DNA of 63,571 nucleotides from Methanomassiliicoccales archaeon PtaB.Bin134 (GTDB taxonomy: Archaea; Thermoplasmatota; Thermoplasmata; Methanomassiliicoccales; UBA472), in NCBI GenBank assembly GCA_002067045.1, contig MVPZ01000169.1, positions 1-63,571 of the forward strand, read 5' to 3'. Positions 34,998 to 43,651 of the stretch are shown piece after piece (the first letter of the stretch is position 1; each line of letters starts with the position of its first letter). A model generated the notes under the pieces. That model ran no database searches. It saw nothing but the letters and a program-made list of their open reading frames with translations, and had not been told where the DNA came from. Made by a program: the position numbers and the translations under genes.

Positions 34998-36159
34998 GCA
35001 CCGGTCGGATGACCGAGGCCACGATCTCCCGGAACTCCAGGTCGTTGACCCTTCCCTTCTTCTCCCCTATTATCTTCACCCGGTCCAGGATCTCCCACAG
35101 CTGGTCGTCCGTGGCGATCAGGCCGGTGTCGTCCACCCGCTTGCGGATGTAGTTGAGCCCGGTGTGCTTGCCCATCAGGATGTGCCTCTCGTTCCCCACG
35201 AGCTGGGGGTCGATGCTCTCGTAGGTGAGCGGGCATGCCAGGACCGCGGCCACGTGTATCCCCGACTCGTGGGAGAAGGCGTTCCGGCCCACCAGCGGCT
35301 GGTTCACCGGCTTCACCAGGCCGGAGAAGGCCTCCACCATGTCCGAGGCCTCCTTGAGCTTGCGGGTGTCGATGCCCAGGTCCCTGCCGTAGACGAACTT
35401 CATGGCCGCCACGAACTGCTCCAGGGGAACGTTCCCGCATCGCTCTCCTATCCCGTTTATGGTGGTGGTGACCGCGTTCGCCCCGGCCTTGACCCCGGCG
35501 ATGGCGTTGGCCAGCGCGAACCCGTAGTCGTTGTGCAGGTGCAGGGACACCGGCGTCCTAACGGTCTCCCGGGTCTTGGCCACCAGGAAGGATATCGCCT
35601 CCGGGGAGGCGCACCCCAGGGTGTCGGTGACCCCTATGCGGTCCGCGCCGGCGCATTCCGCGGTCTTGTACACCTTGAGCAGGAAGTCCAGCTCGGTGCG
35701 GGTGGTGTCCTCCGCGCTCAGGGAGACCTGCACCCCGCGGGATTTGGCGTACTCGATGCCGTTGACGACCTTATCCAGGACGAACTGGCGGTCCTTCTTG
35801 AACTTGTGCTGGATGTGCAGGTCGGAGGTGCCGATGAAGAGCAGCACCATGTCCACCCCCGCGTCCACCGAGGCGTCGATGTCGTCCTTGGTGATGCGCG
35901 AGAGCACCAGGATGTCCGCGTCCAGGTCCTCGTCGCATATGGCCTTCACCGAGGCCTTCTCCCTTTCCGATACCGCAGGGAACCCGGCCTCGATCTGCTG
36001 CACTCCCATCTCGTCCAGCTTGCGGGCGATGGACACCTTCTGGTCCAGGCTGAATGTCACTCCCGGGGTCTGCTCTCCGTCGCGCAGCGTGGAATCGTAA
36101 ACTATGACCTCCCCCACCTCCAGCTTGGGGTTGTAGGGGCTGAGGGCCACTTCGTCCAT
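34987..36159 (-). CDS. Homocitrate / 2-isopropylmalate synthase-like enzyme
   Basis: 390-aa DRE-TIM aldol-type enzyme that condenses acetyl-CoA with a 2-oxo acid. Motifs: STLRDGEQTPGV (metal and catalytic Arg), AGFPAVSE, LHLHNDYGFALANA, and NGIGERCGN. It lacks the C-terminal LeuA regulatory domain, which favours homocitrate synthase/AksA- or NifV-type roles or a short isopropylmalate synthase; these cannot be separated by eye. ATG 36159 has AGAGGA upstream; a TTG at 36186 is an alternative. Confidence 0.85.
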   Translation of the reverse strand: MDEVALSPYNPKLEVGEVIVYDSTLRDGEQTPGVTFSLDQKVSIARKLDEMGVQQIEAGFPAVSEREKASVKAICDEDLDADILVLSRITKDDIDASVDAGVDMVLLFIGTSDLHIQHKFKKDRQFVLDKVVNGIEYAKSRGVQVSLSAEDTTRTELDFLLKVYKTAECAGADRIGVTDTLGCASPEAISFLVAKTRETVRTPVSLHLHNDYGFALANAIAGVKAGANAVTTTINGIGERCGNVPLEQFVAAMKFVYGRDLGIDTRKLKEASDMVEAFSGLVKPVNQPLVGRNAFSHESGIHVAAVLACPLTYESIDPQLVGNERHILMGKHTGLNYIRKRVDDTGLIATDDQLWEILDRVKIIGEKKGRVNDLEFREIVASVIRPVLTT

Positions 36160-36247
36160 GGTCCTCTGAACCTTCGGGGAGTTCAAAATCCTTTCTATGT
36201 TCGCATTTTCCGGGGACGCGGGGATCTAGGTCGTCATCTTTTTTTAC

Positions 36248-36703
36248 ATGTTCATGATTGAGAGCGACGTGGCCGAGGAAAGCAGGAGGAACCCCAACTT
36301 CATCGAGGTCAGCCACGGCCATCTTAAGGTGAACGTGCCCCTCTCGGCATACGAGGGCACCACCTACCACATCAGGCCGGAGGAGGCCGAGAACCTCAAG
36401 CGCATGCTGGCCTCCCGCTATCCCTGGCTGAGCCGCAATGCCCTGGAGGTCTTCATCCAGGAGGCCGAGCAGGCCATGTTCGACCGCATCCAGTCCCAGC
36501 TCGGTTACATGGAGAAGGCCAGGCATGCCATGGCCTCCGGCAACTACCATCGGTCCAAGGCCATGGCCGAGAGGCATCTGGAACGCCTGCCGGAGGATCC
36601 CGACGCCCTCTACGTGCTCGGGGAGTCGCTGTGCAGGCTCGGGGAGACGGAAGAGGGGCTGGCCACCCTGGCCAAGGCCAGGTCCATGGCCCGGAAGCGA
36701 TGA
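36248..36703 (+). CDS. TPR-like small protein
   Basis: 151-aa soluble protein. The N-terminal half is alpha/beta with no known domain. Residues about 95-148 form one to two tetratricopeptide-like helix pairs (KAMAERHLERLPEDPDALYV, GESLCRLGETEEGLATL). This would be a protein-protein adaptor. It converges with the downstream unknown gene 1 nt away and is divergent from the synthase gene. Function unknown. Confidence 0.65.
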   Translation: MFMIESDVAEESRRNPNFIEVSHGHLKVNVPLSAYEGTTYHIRPEEAENLKRMLASRYPWLSRNALEVFIQEAEQAMFDRIQSQLGYMEKARHAMASGNYHRSKAMAERHLERLPEDPDALYVLGESLCRLGETEEGLATLAKARSMARKR

Positions 36704-36704
36704 A

Positions 36705-37514
36705 TCAGGGGAACAGGGCCTGCAGCGCCTTCACCACGTCCATCATGGTGGCCCCCCAGGGGACCGAGGCCAGGTTGCCCTCGATGGTGCATCCTTCCTT
36801 GACCTTGCAGCACTTCACGATGGTGGGCATGCCGTCCTTGGGGGCCAGGTTCTGAGGGCAGATATCCAGGCTTTCGACCGGACGGCGGTAGATGTGCTGG
36901 AATATGCGCCGGGAGAGGTCGCAGCCTATAAGGGTCGATTCCACCCCGATCTCCGGCGTCTCGTCCAGATAGTAGATCTTCTTGTCCGAGGACAGCCCGG
37001 ACGCGCGGCAGGGGAAGATGACGCCCGGCGTCTTGACCAGCTTCTCCTGCTCCATGATGTCGATGTCCACATAGTGCGGGATTATCGGCTTCTCGATGAG
37101 CCCGGAGGATAAGGCGCGCTCCACCAGCACGGTTAGCTTGGATGGGGATGGAGGCACGACATCCAGGACCCGCAGGTCCAGCAGAGTATCGGCCTTCAGG
37201 AAGGAGACGTGGGAGAACATGCCCCAGACCACCACGGTCTTCCCGCCATGCTGGCGAACCAGCCTTGCGAGCTGCGAAACGTTCAGTACGTCCACCTCCT
37301 CGTCGTGGATGTAGACGGTGTCCTCTGGAAGCGAAATTATCTCCAGGTCGATGATCGGCCGGAAAAGGTCCTTGCCGTTCTTCTTGTGGATGCGGACGGT
37401 AGCGGTGTCCTCTCCATTCCTCAGCACCATGAAGTCGGTGCGGGTGTAGGCGATCTTGTCTCGGAAGTTGCTCAGGATGTTCTCGCGGGTGAGCTTGAAT
37501 TCAACGTGCCGCAT
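36705..37514 (-). CDS. Uncharacterised archaeal protein
   Basis: 269-aa (or 281 aa from a leaderless GTG at 37550) soluble protein I cannot name. It has beta-rich N-terminal strands, a middle segment with an alpha/beta pattern (GGKTVVVWGMFSHVSFL) and a cysteine-bearing C-terminus (GVIFPCRASGL, SLDICPQNL, VKCCKVKEGC). The cysteines could bind metal or a cluster. The ATG at 37514 has AAGGAC upstream; a TATA-like CATTATATGT (minus, about 37575-37584) would give a start near the GTG. Composition matches its neighbours. Confidence 0.7.
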   Translation of the reverse strand: MRHVEFKLTRENILSNFRDKIAYTRTDFMVLRNGEDTATVRIHKKNGKDLFRPIIDLEIISLPEDTVYIHDEEVDVLNVSQLARLVRQHGGKTVVVWGMFSHVSFLKADTLLDLRVLDVVPPSPSKLTVLVERALSSGLIEKPIIPHYVDIDIMEQEKLVKTPGVIFPCRASGLSSDKKIYYLDETPEIGVESTLIGCDLSRRIFQHIYRRPVESLDICPQNLAPKDGMPTIVKCCKVKEGCTIEGNLASVPWGATMMDVVKALQALFP

Positions 37515-37735
37515 GGAGACGTCCTTGCAATGATCGGGGAGGTTTGACACGGTCGCCTTTTACGACGCCCGCACATATAATGGAATCGAAAGTTCGGACA
37601 ACTTATCAATATTGTTCGATGGGGATCCATCATGGTTCTGAATTTTCGTCCGATATCTGGACCATTTTAATTATATTGTAGATGACCACAATAAAAATAT
37701 ATAATTAATATATATGGTCACCTACATACATATCA

Positions 37736-38776
37736 ATGGCCAGAGGGGCGTACAGGTTAGAGGTCAATTATCCGAGATATGGGAAACCGAAATAATTCCT
37801 GGTCAAGGATATTATGGTCAAGGACAGGAAAAGGAAGGTCGTCAAGTACATCAAGAGCGGTGAAGCCCCCTCGAACGAATACCTCGAGCAGTTCAAACGC
37901 GTGCATGCGTACCAATTGGAGCTGAAGGCCGCCAGAAAGAAAGCGGAAATGAGCGCTCCCCATTATTCCTCTGAACTTTTAAGCAGGGACATGATCGCCT
38001 ACCTCGAAGAGCTGAGGTTCGTGTACCAGCGGTTCGAGGAGCTACTCACGGTCAACGAGGCTGAGGTTTACGAACGTGATTTCGAGGTAAACTAGGTCTC
38101 CGGGACCACGCAGATCGAGGGCAACACCCTTACTCTGGAACAGACCAAAGACCTTCTGCTGGCTGGAATACTCCCCCGGGACAGGTCCTCACGTGAGATA
38201 TATGAGGTGGATAACTTCAACAAATTCATCCGATACCGGAACTCCTACAAGAAAAAAGTCTCCCTGGATTTCGTTCGGAACATGCACGCCCTGATAATGG
38301 ACAACATCGACATCGAGTCCGCCGGAACGTTCCGCAGGACGGAGGATGTGAACATAGCCGGCTGCTCCATGGGCCTGGCGCCGGCCGCGGTCATCGAGAA
38401 GGAACTGGCAGAGGCTATCATGGAATATTATTCCGATATGAAGGGGGGTAGGCACCCCTTCGAATCTGCCATCTTATTCCATTACAGGTTCGAGGCCATA
38501 CACCCCTTCACCGATGGCAACGGACGGGTGGGGAGGGAGGTGCTGAACTTCATGCTGATGAAGGAGAGGTTCCCCAAGTTACTCTTTCTTGGAAAGGACC
38601 GGGAGCTCTACATAAAGGCGTTGAAACTAGGGAACGAGGGTCGGATGGGAGAGATGGTCTCCTTACTGGCCGAGCCGATTCTGTCGCAAAGGATGGACAT
38701 CCTGGTCAAGAACCTGGAGAGGGTCATAGAGCCTCCGGTCAAGGGAGGGCAGATGAGGCTGACGGATTTTATGTGA
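37736..38776 (+). pseudogene. Fic-domain AMPylator-like gene with two in-frame stops
   Basis: One continuous frame of about 346 codons encodes a Fic protein but is interrupted twice: TAA at 37793-37795 (after YGKPK) and TAG at 38093-38095 (after DFEVN, before VSGTTQIEGN). There is no frameshift. The catalytic HPFTDGNGRVGR motif is intact (38500s), and the inhibitory (S/T)xxxE(G/N) motif is TTQIEG. Both stops stand where related proteins usually have an aromatic residue, so Tyr codons TAT/TAC probably mutated. Fic proteins transfer AMP to target hydroxyls. Only the C-terminal part (from about 38207) could be made as a separate polypeptide. An AT-rich promoter (TATATATGG) precedes it. It lies next to another decayed gene at 38997. 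Confidence 0.8.
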
Positions 38777-38872
38777 AGGGGATGGGGATGTCAATATCTC
38801 ATCAGCGATCAAAGTCCAGGTGCGTTCGGAGGCCGACCCAGTCCTGGTTGCTCCGTCCAGATGAAAGGAAAA

Positions 38873-38882
38873 TCTAATTATA
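38873..38882 (+). promoter_or_regulatory. TATA box of tRNA-Cys
   Basis: TCTAATTATA lies about 30 nt upstream of the tRNA 5' end, as expected for an archaeal RNA promoter. Confidence 0.4.
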
Positions 38883-38907
38883 CGGGTTACAGAATCAACC
38901 TTTGCAG

Positions 38908-38992
38908 GCTGGGATGACAGAGCGGCCATGTGGCGGACTGCAGTCCACAAGGCGGTAATCCGCACACCCGAGTTCAAATCTCGGTCCCAGCT
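38908..38992 (+). tRNA. tRNA-Cys (GCA) with 14-nt bulge-helix-bulge intron
   Basis: Acceptor GCTGGGA/TCCCAGC with discriminator T and encoded CCA (38993-38995); D-arm ACAGAGCGGCCATGT; T-arm CCGAG-TTCAAAT-CTCGG. The anticodon stem GCGGA/TCCGC is separated by 21 nt instead of 7. These fold as 5' CTGC paired with GCGG, flanked by 3-nt bulges AGT and TAA: a textbook bulge-helix-bulge. Splicing after the second base of each bulge removes TCCACAAGGCGGTA (38944-38957) and leaves loop CTGCAGA with anticodon GCA, at the canonical 37/38 position. Confidence 0.93.
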
Positions 38993-38996
38993 CCAT

Positions 38997-39422
38997 TCAC
39001 TTCTTCTCGCAGCGCTTCTTTAGCTCCTCGTACATCTTGTTCAATCCGATCTAGGAGTCCTTGATGACCTTACCATCGAAAAGTGTCAATAGCCCCTTGA
39101 AGGCGATGCGCTGGGAGAACACTCACTTGTTTTCCTCGATCTTTTCGATCAACTTGGAATGTTCCTCGGACAGCATAGTCCTGATCTTACCTTTGAATCG
39201 GAGCTCCTTGTCCTTCTCCATCTTGAACAGGGTCGTTTTGAACTTGATATCGTCCCTTTCTGGCAGGGTCACCACGACATCGAACACGCCGCCTTCCTTC
39301 AGATCCCCTTCCATGCGGGTCACGTACGGGTTCCACTCCGGATAAGAAGAAAAATCGGTGACCGTCGTCCAGACCTTCTCCGCCGGCACGTTGATCATGA
39401 CGGAGCCCTTGATCTCCTTCAT
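38997..39422 (-). pseudogene. SRPBCC-family gene with two in-frame stops
   Basis: The first 99 codons (39422 to 39126) encode the N-terminal part of an SRPBCC/polyketide-cyclase-like hydrophobic-ligand protein (KGSVMINVPAEKVWTTVTD, YPEWNPYVTRMEGDLKEGG). After TGA at 39123-39125 the same frame continues with a family-like C-terminus (AFKGLLTLFDGKVIKDS, then TAG at 39051-39053, then GLNKMYEELKKRCEKK). The whole frame is 141 codons, the usual SRPBCC length. Two nonsense changes and no frameshift suggest recent loss. Its end lies 2 nt from the encoded CCA of the tRNA-Cys. Confidence 0.75.
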
Positions 39423-39488
39423 GTGTGATGATACGAGTTACGAATGGATTATATTGTTGACACTGACGGCGGAGGGGCGATCATGTCC

Positions 39489-40034
39489 TCACCATCTCTC
39501 CCAGTGGGCCACCTCTTCCACGGGTTTTCTTTTAGAGCTCCCGGCCACCGCCTTCATGAGCTTCTCCCCTATCGACCTCTTCTCGGTCGGGTATCCCAAC
39601 GGGGTCATGCACAGCACCCTGTAGTTCTCGGGGATCCCGAGAAGTTCCTTGACCTTATCTTCCTTGTACGCCGCGAGATAGCACGTTCCCAGGCCCGCGT
39701 CGGTAGCCGCCAGCACCAAATTGTGCATGGCGAGCGCGGCGTCCCACATGTAGTACGGCAGGCCATTCTGGTCGGCGCTGTCCTTAGGGTCGGCGCATAC
39801 CACGATGACGGCCGGAACGTCCTTGATCCAGCCGTTGATCATCACCTGGCACTTGGCAAGGCCGGCAATGGTCTCCTTGTCGGTTATAGCGACGAATCGC
39901 CAGCATTGCTTGTTCATGGCCGATGGCGCTCTGATCGCCGCTTCCAGGAGCGTTTGTATCTTCTCCTTCTCAACGGGTGTGTCCAAGTAACGGCGGACGC
40001 TCCTGCGGGTGTTGATGGCCTCTAGGGTCTCCAT
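39489..40034 (-). CDS. Nitroreductase-family flavoenzyme
   Basis: 181-aa FMN-dependent oxidoreductase. The N-terminal signature INTRRSVRRYLDTPVEKEKI and the FMN-contacting blocks RAPSAMNKQCWRF and AGLGTCYLAAY are present, and the C-terminal PLGYPTEKRS completes the fold. Substrate unknown; the family reduces nitro-aromatics, quinones or flavins with NAD(P)H. It is monocistronic and lies between the decayed genes and the DNA-processing island. Confidence 0.9.
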   Translation of the reverse strand: METLEAINTRRSVRRYLDTPVEKEKIQTLLEAAIRAPSAMNKQCWRFVAITDKETIAGLAKCQVMINGWIKDVPAVIVVCADPKDSADQNGLPYYMWDAALAMHNLVLAATDAGLGTCYLAAYKEDKVKELLGIPENYRVLCMTPLGYPTEKRSIGEKLMKAVAGSSKRKPVEEVAHWERW

Positions 40035-40126
40035 ATGCTTCCATTATCTGAGGGGAGCAGATAGAATAAAAGGGTTTGGTGGTCCCAAATGATCATAGTC
40101 ATACGACCGAACGTGTGCTAAGTTAT

Positions 40127-40157
40127 CTGCCAAATTAGGACATTATATTAGATCTTA
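40127..40157 (+). repeat. Imperfect direct repeat, copy 1
   Basis: 31-nt AT-rich segment resembling 40252-40282 at roughly 26 of 31 positions. Found in the intergenic region before the AddB-like gene. Confidence 0.4.
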
Positions 40158-40251
40158 GCAGCATGGACCTAAAAAGGCGCCAATCCAAAACAGTCAGTTT
40201 AGGACGGATCAGGTCATCGTGGCCTAAGGGTGAGCGGCCATCTGCAGATTT

Positions 40252-40282
40252 CTGCTAATTAGCGCATTCTATTAGATTTTTA
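40252..40282 (+). repeat. Imperfect direct repeat, copy 2
   Basis: Second copy of the 31-nt segment at 40127-40157. Could be a duplicated regulator site for the downstream nuclease operon or a relic of a lost element. Confidence 0.4.
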
Positions 40283-40510
40283 TTGAACAAGGTCCGATCA
40301 GAGGCGATCATCCCGCGCCATTGAACACAATATCTCGTATGCCACTGGTGCGGATCTGAGCCGCATCGGTCGTTACCGGAAGAACTTATCATGATACGGT
40401 CTCAACTACGCAGATATCGAGAACGTTGGCGGCGAATGGTCGCATCCACACTTCCATTTTGACCACTGGAACGCAAACCTATTTGAACCGAGGGAATAGG
40501 TCCGGGGTCT

Positions 40511-43500
40511 GTGGGAAAAATAAGGTTCATCAGGGGAGCTCCGCGGGAACTGTACGGTTCCGCCATATCGCATTTCTTGGACGATTTCAAAGCATCGCCT
40601 CTGGAAGTGGCGCTTGTCGTTCCCCGCCCGGGCATGGCCATGAACGTGCGCTCCGAACTGCTTCGCGGCCGAACGGTCCCCACCTTCTGCGTCACCGACC
40701 AGGACGACCTCACACATTACCTATTCGATCACTACGAGAAGGAGCTGCGGCCCGTTGGCGGTCTCGGCCTCAGGATCATCATTCGTTCCATTCTGATGGA
40801 GAACGCCAAGCACTTCCCGATGCTGTTCCGTGAGGGGGAGGTCCAGGATGGCATACTGGACGACCTATACACACTCGCCAGGACCCTGCGCGATTTCCGT
40901 TGCGGCCTTTCCGATTTCCGGATGGACGAGGTCATGGGCGTGGACGTCCCCCTCTTCATATCACTTTACGAAAGAAGGCTCGAGGATCTGGGACTGGTGG
41001 ACGCCATCGGTAAAAGGAACGTCGTTGCTTCCAAGGCCGAAGAGTGGACGCGGGAAAGGCCGTTCTTCCGAAAGGTCGTTATCCTGGGCGGCTTCGAGCC
41101 CACGCCATCCCAGCTCTCGGTCATTCGAGCGCTGATTCGGGGGAGCAGCGAGGCCATTTACTTACATCCCTTCGTTCCCGGCATACCGAAGGTCTTCCAG
41201 CAGGAGGTGCTGGACCTGGGCGTGGAGCTGGAGGTCGAGGACCTTCCGATCGCGGACGAGGAGTTGGGTCGCATGTCCCTGGTGAGGGAATGGGGAACCG
41301 AGGACAAGGTAGACCTCAGCGGTGAGATTCAAATGGGACGTTTCCTGGACCCCCTGAGCGAGGCGCGCCAGGCGGCCCAGAGGATCTCCGAGCTCATTGA
41401 AAAAGGCGAGGATCCCGAATCCATAGCCATCTTCCTGCCAGACCGTCGCGAGGCGCTTCCGCTCATGCGGGAGGTGCTGGACGACTTCAACATCCCCTTC
41501 AAGACCGATCTCGGCATCCCGCTTTCAACGTCCCCCGCGGTGCAATCGGCGGTGAGCGTGCTGGAAGCGGTGGCGCGGGGGTACGAACCCTCGGCGATGA
41601 TACGATTGTTGTCCAGCCCGTACGTGCGGTGGGCCTTCGAGGGCGAGGGCCTGTGGCACGTGGAAGTCGACCGCTTCTCACGCATGGCCGGCGTGCTTCG
41701 AGGTCGGGAATCGTGGATGAACGGTCTGCAGAACCTGGCCGACGAACTGCAGCGGCAGTGCCTGGACCCGGAGGTGCCGGATTTCCGGAAAAGATCGTTC
41801 CTGAAGGACGCCGAACGGGCGATCAAGGTCAAGCGCTCCCTGGAGGCGCTCTTCTTTGAACTGGAGGTGTTGGAGGGAAGCAAGAGCTTCACGAAGCATC
41901 TGCGGGATTTCCGTCAATGCCTCGAGCTCCTCGGAATGTCTGAGGCCATCGAACGCACCCTCTGGAACGATCCGGACAGCATGGAGGGAAGGGCGTTCAG
42001 GAAGCTGCTCGGTCTGCTTTCCCATCTGGAAACGGAGGAAGCGTCCGAGCAACGCATCACCCTTTCAGAGTTCATCTCCGAGCTGAAGAGGGAGGTTGGC
42101 GAGCTCTCCTTCTATCCAGGGAGAAGGTCCGACCGGGCGGTCAACGTGGCCGGTTATCGTTCCCTGGCCGGCAGGCACTTCGAGCACAGCTTTATGCTAT
42201 TCACCCTGGAGGGGGACATGCCTAAGTTAGGCGTGAAGCACCCTTTCATCACCGCCGCCCAGGCCAAGAAGATGGGGTTGCTGGACGAGGACGACATCCT
42301 GCGCCAGGAACGCTTCTACTTCCTGAACGCGGTGCTGAGCGGTTCGACCGTGAGCATTTCCTATCCCTCCTACAACGGGGGAAAGAAGGTGCTACCATCT
42401 CCGTTCCTCTTCGACCTCGAAAGGAACTGCCTCCTGGGGAAGATGGATGAGGTACCGATCACCCGCTCCATGCGCTGTGCGCACATCTCCCTCGGGAGGT
42501 CCCTGGCTGACGGCGTTACCGAAGGCAGAGAGGAATGGCTCCCCCGTTCCACCATATCCCCGTGCGAACTTTGCGAACGGTTGAACGTGGAACGGGTGGA
42601 ACGTCAAGGTCCCTATCTTTCCGAGCACGACGGTGTGCTGGCCGAGGGGGCGCTGCTCGACGAGATCAGGACCAAGCTGCAGAACAAGGTCTTCTCGGCC
42701 ACCATGCTGGAGACGTACCGGAGGTGTCCGATGAGCTACTTCCTGAAGTATGTGCTGTACCTCTCGCCCCTGGAGGGGGAGGAGGACTCGGAAGCCCTCC
42801 GCATAGGCAACGCCGCCCACCAGGCGCTCTTCCGTTTCTACCGCGAGCGCATCGAAAGGGGGATGGGAATGCCCTCTGCGGCGGAGGACAGGGAAGCGGT
42901 CAAAGCGGAACTGAGGCGCATCGGCGAGGAAGTAAGTCAACAATGTTCGATCGTGAGCGCGGAGAGCGAGGCCAACCTTCGCGCGCTATTCGGCGACCCC
43001 GAGATGAACGGAGTAGTAGGCAAATTCATTGACTATCAAGTGGAGGTCGATCGGCCGAGGTGGTCCCCAGCGCACCTGGAGTATAGCTTCGGCTCGCCTT
43101 TTTCGGTGGAGAGGAACGATGCCGCTTCGACCGAAGAACCCGTTCCCATCCAATTGTCCGAGGATCCCGAGGACAAAATACTTTTGAGGGGGAAGGTGGA
43201 CCGGGTGGACACGGACGGTGACGACTTCCTCATCATCGACTACAAGACCGGTTCCATACCTAGCTTCACCAGCATCAACCGGGGGTACAACATGCAACTC
43301 CCGCTGTACCTCATGGCCTGCGAACAGCTGCTGCACAAGGAACCGGCCGGGGGAGCCTATTATCAGCTCAAGAACGACGACAAGTTCGGCATGCACTTGC
43401 GTCTGGGCTCGCAGAAGCGCAGGGATGAGCTGGGAGGTTCCTCCACGGTTTACAAGGACGGGCTGCGGAACGGCCTGGCCGTGTGCCGAAGGAACGTCAA

Positions 43501-43651
43501 GGAGGTACTGGAAGGCATTTCGTCCGCCGCGTTCCATCCAGTGGATTCCACAGAGTCGGAACGATGCTCGCCGCACTGCCTGTTCTCCCGGATCTGCCGC
43601 AAGGACCCCATGCGTGTGCTTCAGATGTCGCTGGCCAGGGAGGTGGAGTGA
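40511..43651 (+). CDS. addB: AddB-like nuclease subunit (PD-(D/E)XK with Fe-S cluster)
   Basis: 1046-aa homologue of the AddB/RexB subunit of double-strand-break resection nucleases. The N-terminus keeps a helicase-like fold but its P-loop position reads RGAPRELYGS, with no GKT, so ATPase activity there is unlikely. The C-terminal nuclease has LLRGKVDRVD and LIIDYKTG (about residues 895-915). Iron-sulfur staple cysteines are one in YRRCPMSYF (about 740) and three in ERCSPHCLFSRICR (about 1018-1028), as in AddB. Start is GTG. Its TGA overlaps the next ATG. AddAB is uncommon in archaea; transfer is likely. Confidence 0.87.
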   Translation: MGKIRFIRGAPRELYGSAISHFLDDFKASPLEVALVVPRPGMAMNVRSELLRGRTVPTFCVTDQDDLTHYLFDHYEKELRPVGGLGLRIIIRSILMENAKHFPMLFREGEVQDGILDDLYTLARTLRDFRCGLSDFRMDEVMGVDVPLFISLYERRLEDLGLVDAIGKRNVVASKAEEWTRERPFFRKVVILGGFEPTPSQLSVIRALIRGSSEAIYLHPFVPGIPKVFQQEVLDLGVELEVEDLPIADEELGRMSLVREWGTEDKVDLSGEIQMGRFLDPLSEARQAAQRISELIEKGEDPESIAIFLPDRREALPLMREVLDDFNIPFKTDLGIPLSTSPAVQSAVSVLEAVARGYEPSAMIRLLSSPYVRWAFEGEGLWHVEVDRFSRMAGVLRGRESWMNGLQNLADELQRQCLDPEVPDFRKRSFLKDAERAIKVKRSLEALFFELEVLEGSKSFTKHLRDFRQCLELLGMSEAIERTLWNDPDSMEGRAFRKLLGLLSHLETEEASEQRITLSEFISELKREVGELSFYPGRRSDRAVNVAGYRSLAGRHFEHSFMLFTLEGDMPKLGVKHPFITAAQAKKMGLLDEDDILRQERFYFLNAVLSGSTVSISYPSYNGGKKVLPSPFLFDLERNCLLGKMDEVPITRSMRCAHISLGRSLADGVTEGREEWLPRSTISPCELCERLNVERVERQGPYLSEHDGVLAEGALLDEIRTKLQNKVFSATMLETYRRCPMSYFLKYVLYLSPLEGEEDSEALRIGNAAHQALFRFYRERIERGMGMPSAAEDREAVKAELRRIGEEVSQQCSIVSAESEANLRALFGDPEMNGVVGKFIDYQVEVDRPRWSPAHLEYSFGSPFSVERNDAASTEEPVPIQLSEDPEDKILLRGKVDRVDTDGDDFLIIDYKTGSIPSFTSINRGYNMQLPLYLMACEQLLHKEPAGGAYYQLKNDDKFGMHLRLGSQKRRDELGGSSTVYKDGLRNGLAVCRRNVKEVLEGISSAAFHPVDSTESERCSPHCLFSRICRKDPMRVLQMSLAREVE

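Larger units (their letters stand above)
40035..40510. other. Gene-free region with an imperfect 31-bp direct repeat
   Basis: No plausible gene is seen in 476 bp. Two similar segments, 40127-40157 and 40252-40282, share the pattern CTGC..AATTAG..CATT.TATTAGAT..TTA with about five differences and lie 125 nt apart. The region borders the AddB-like gene and may contain its promoter. Confidence 0.45.

Noticed and set aside
38093..38095. TAG in the Fic gene read as pyrrolysine (a methanogen-type recoding)
   Set aside because: Many genes in the window end normally in TAG (uspA at 13587, the Usp at 16712, methyltransferase at 33269, drmA, drmC, drmE, the coiled-coil gene), and the neighbouring breaks use TAA and TGA, so codon reassignment does not explain them.
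38908..38995. tRNA-Cys 3' end as the attachment site of the 40-63 kb island
   Set aside because: I found no second copy of the tRNA 3' end in the window and no integrase gene.
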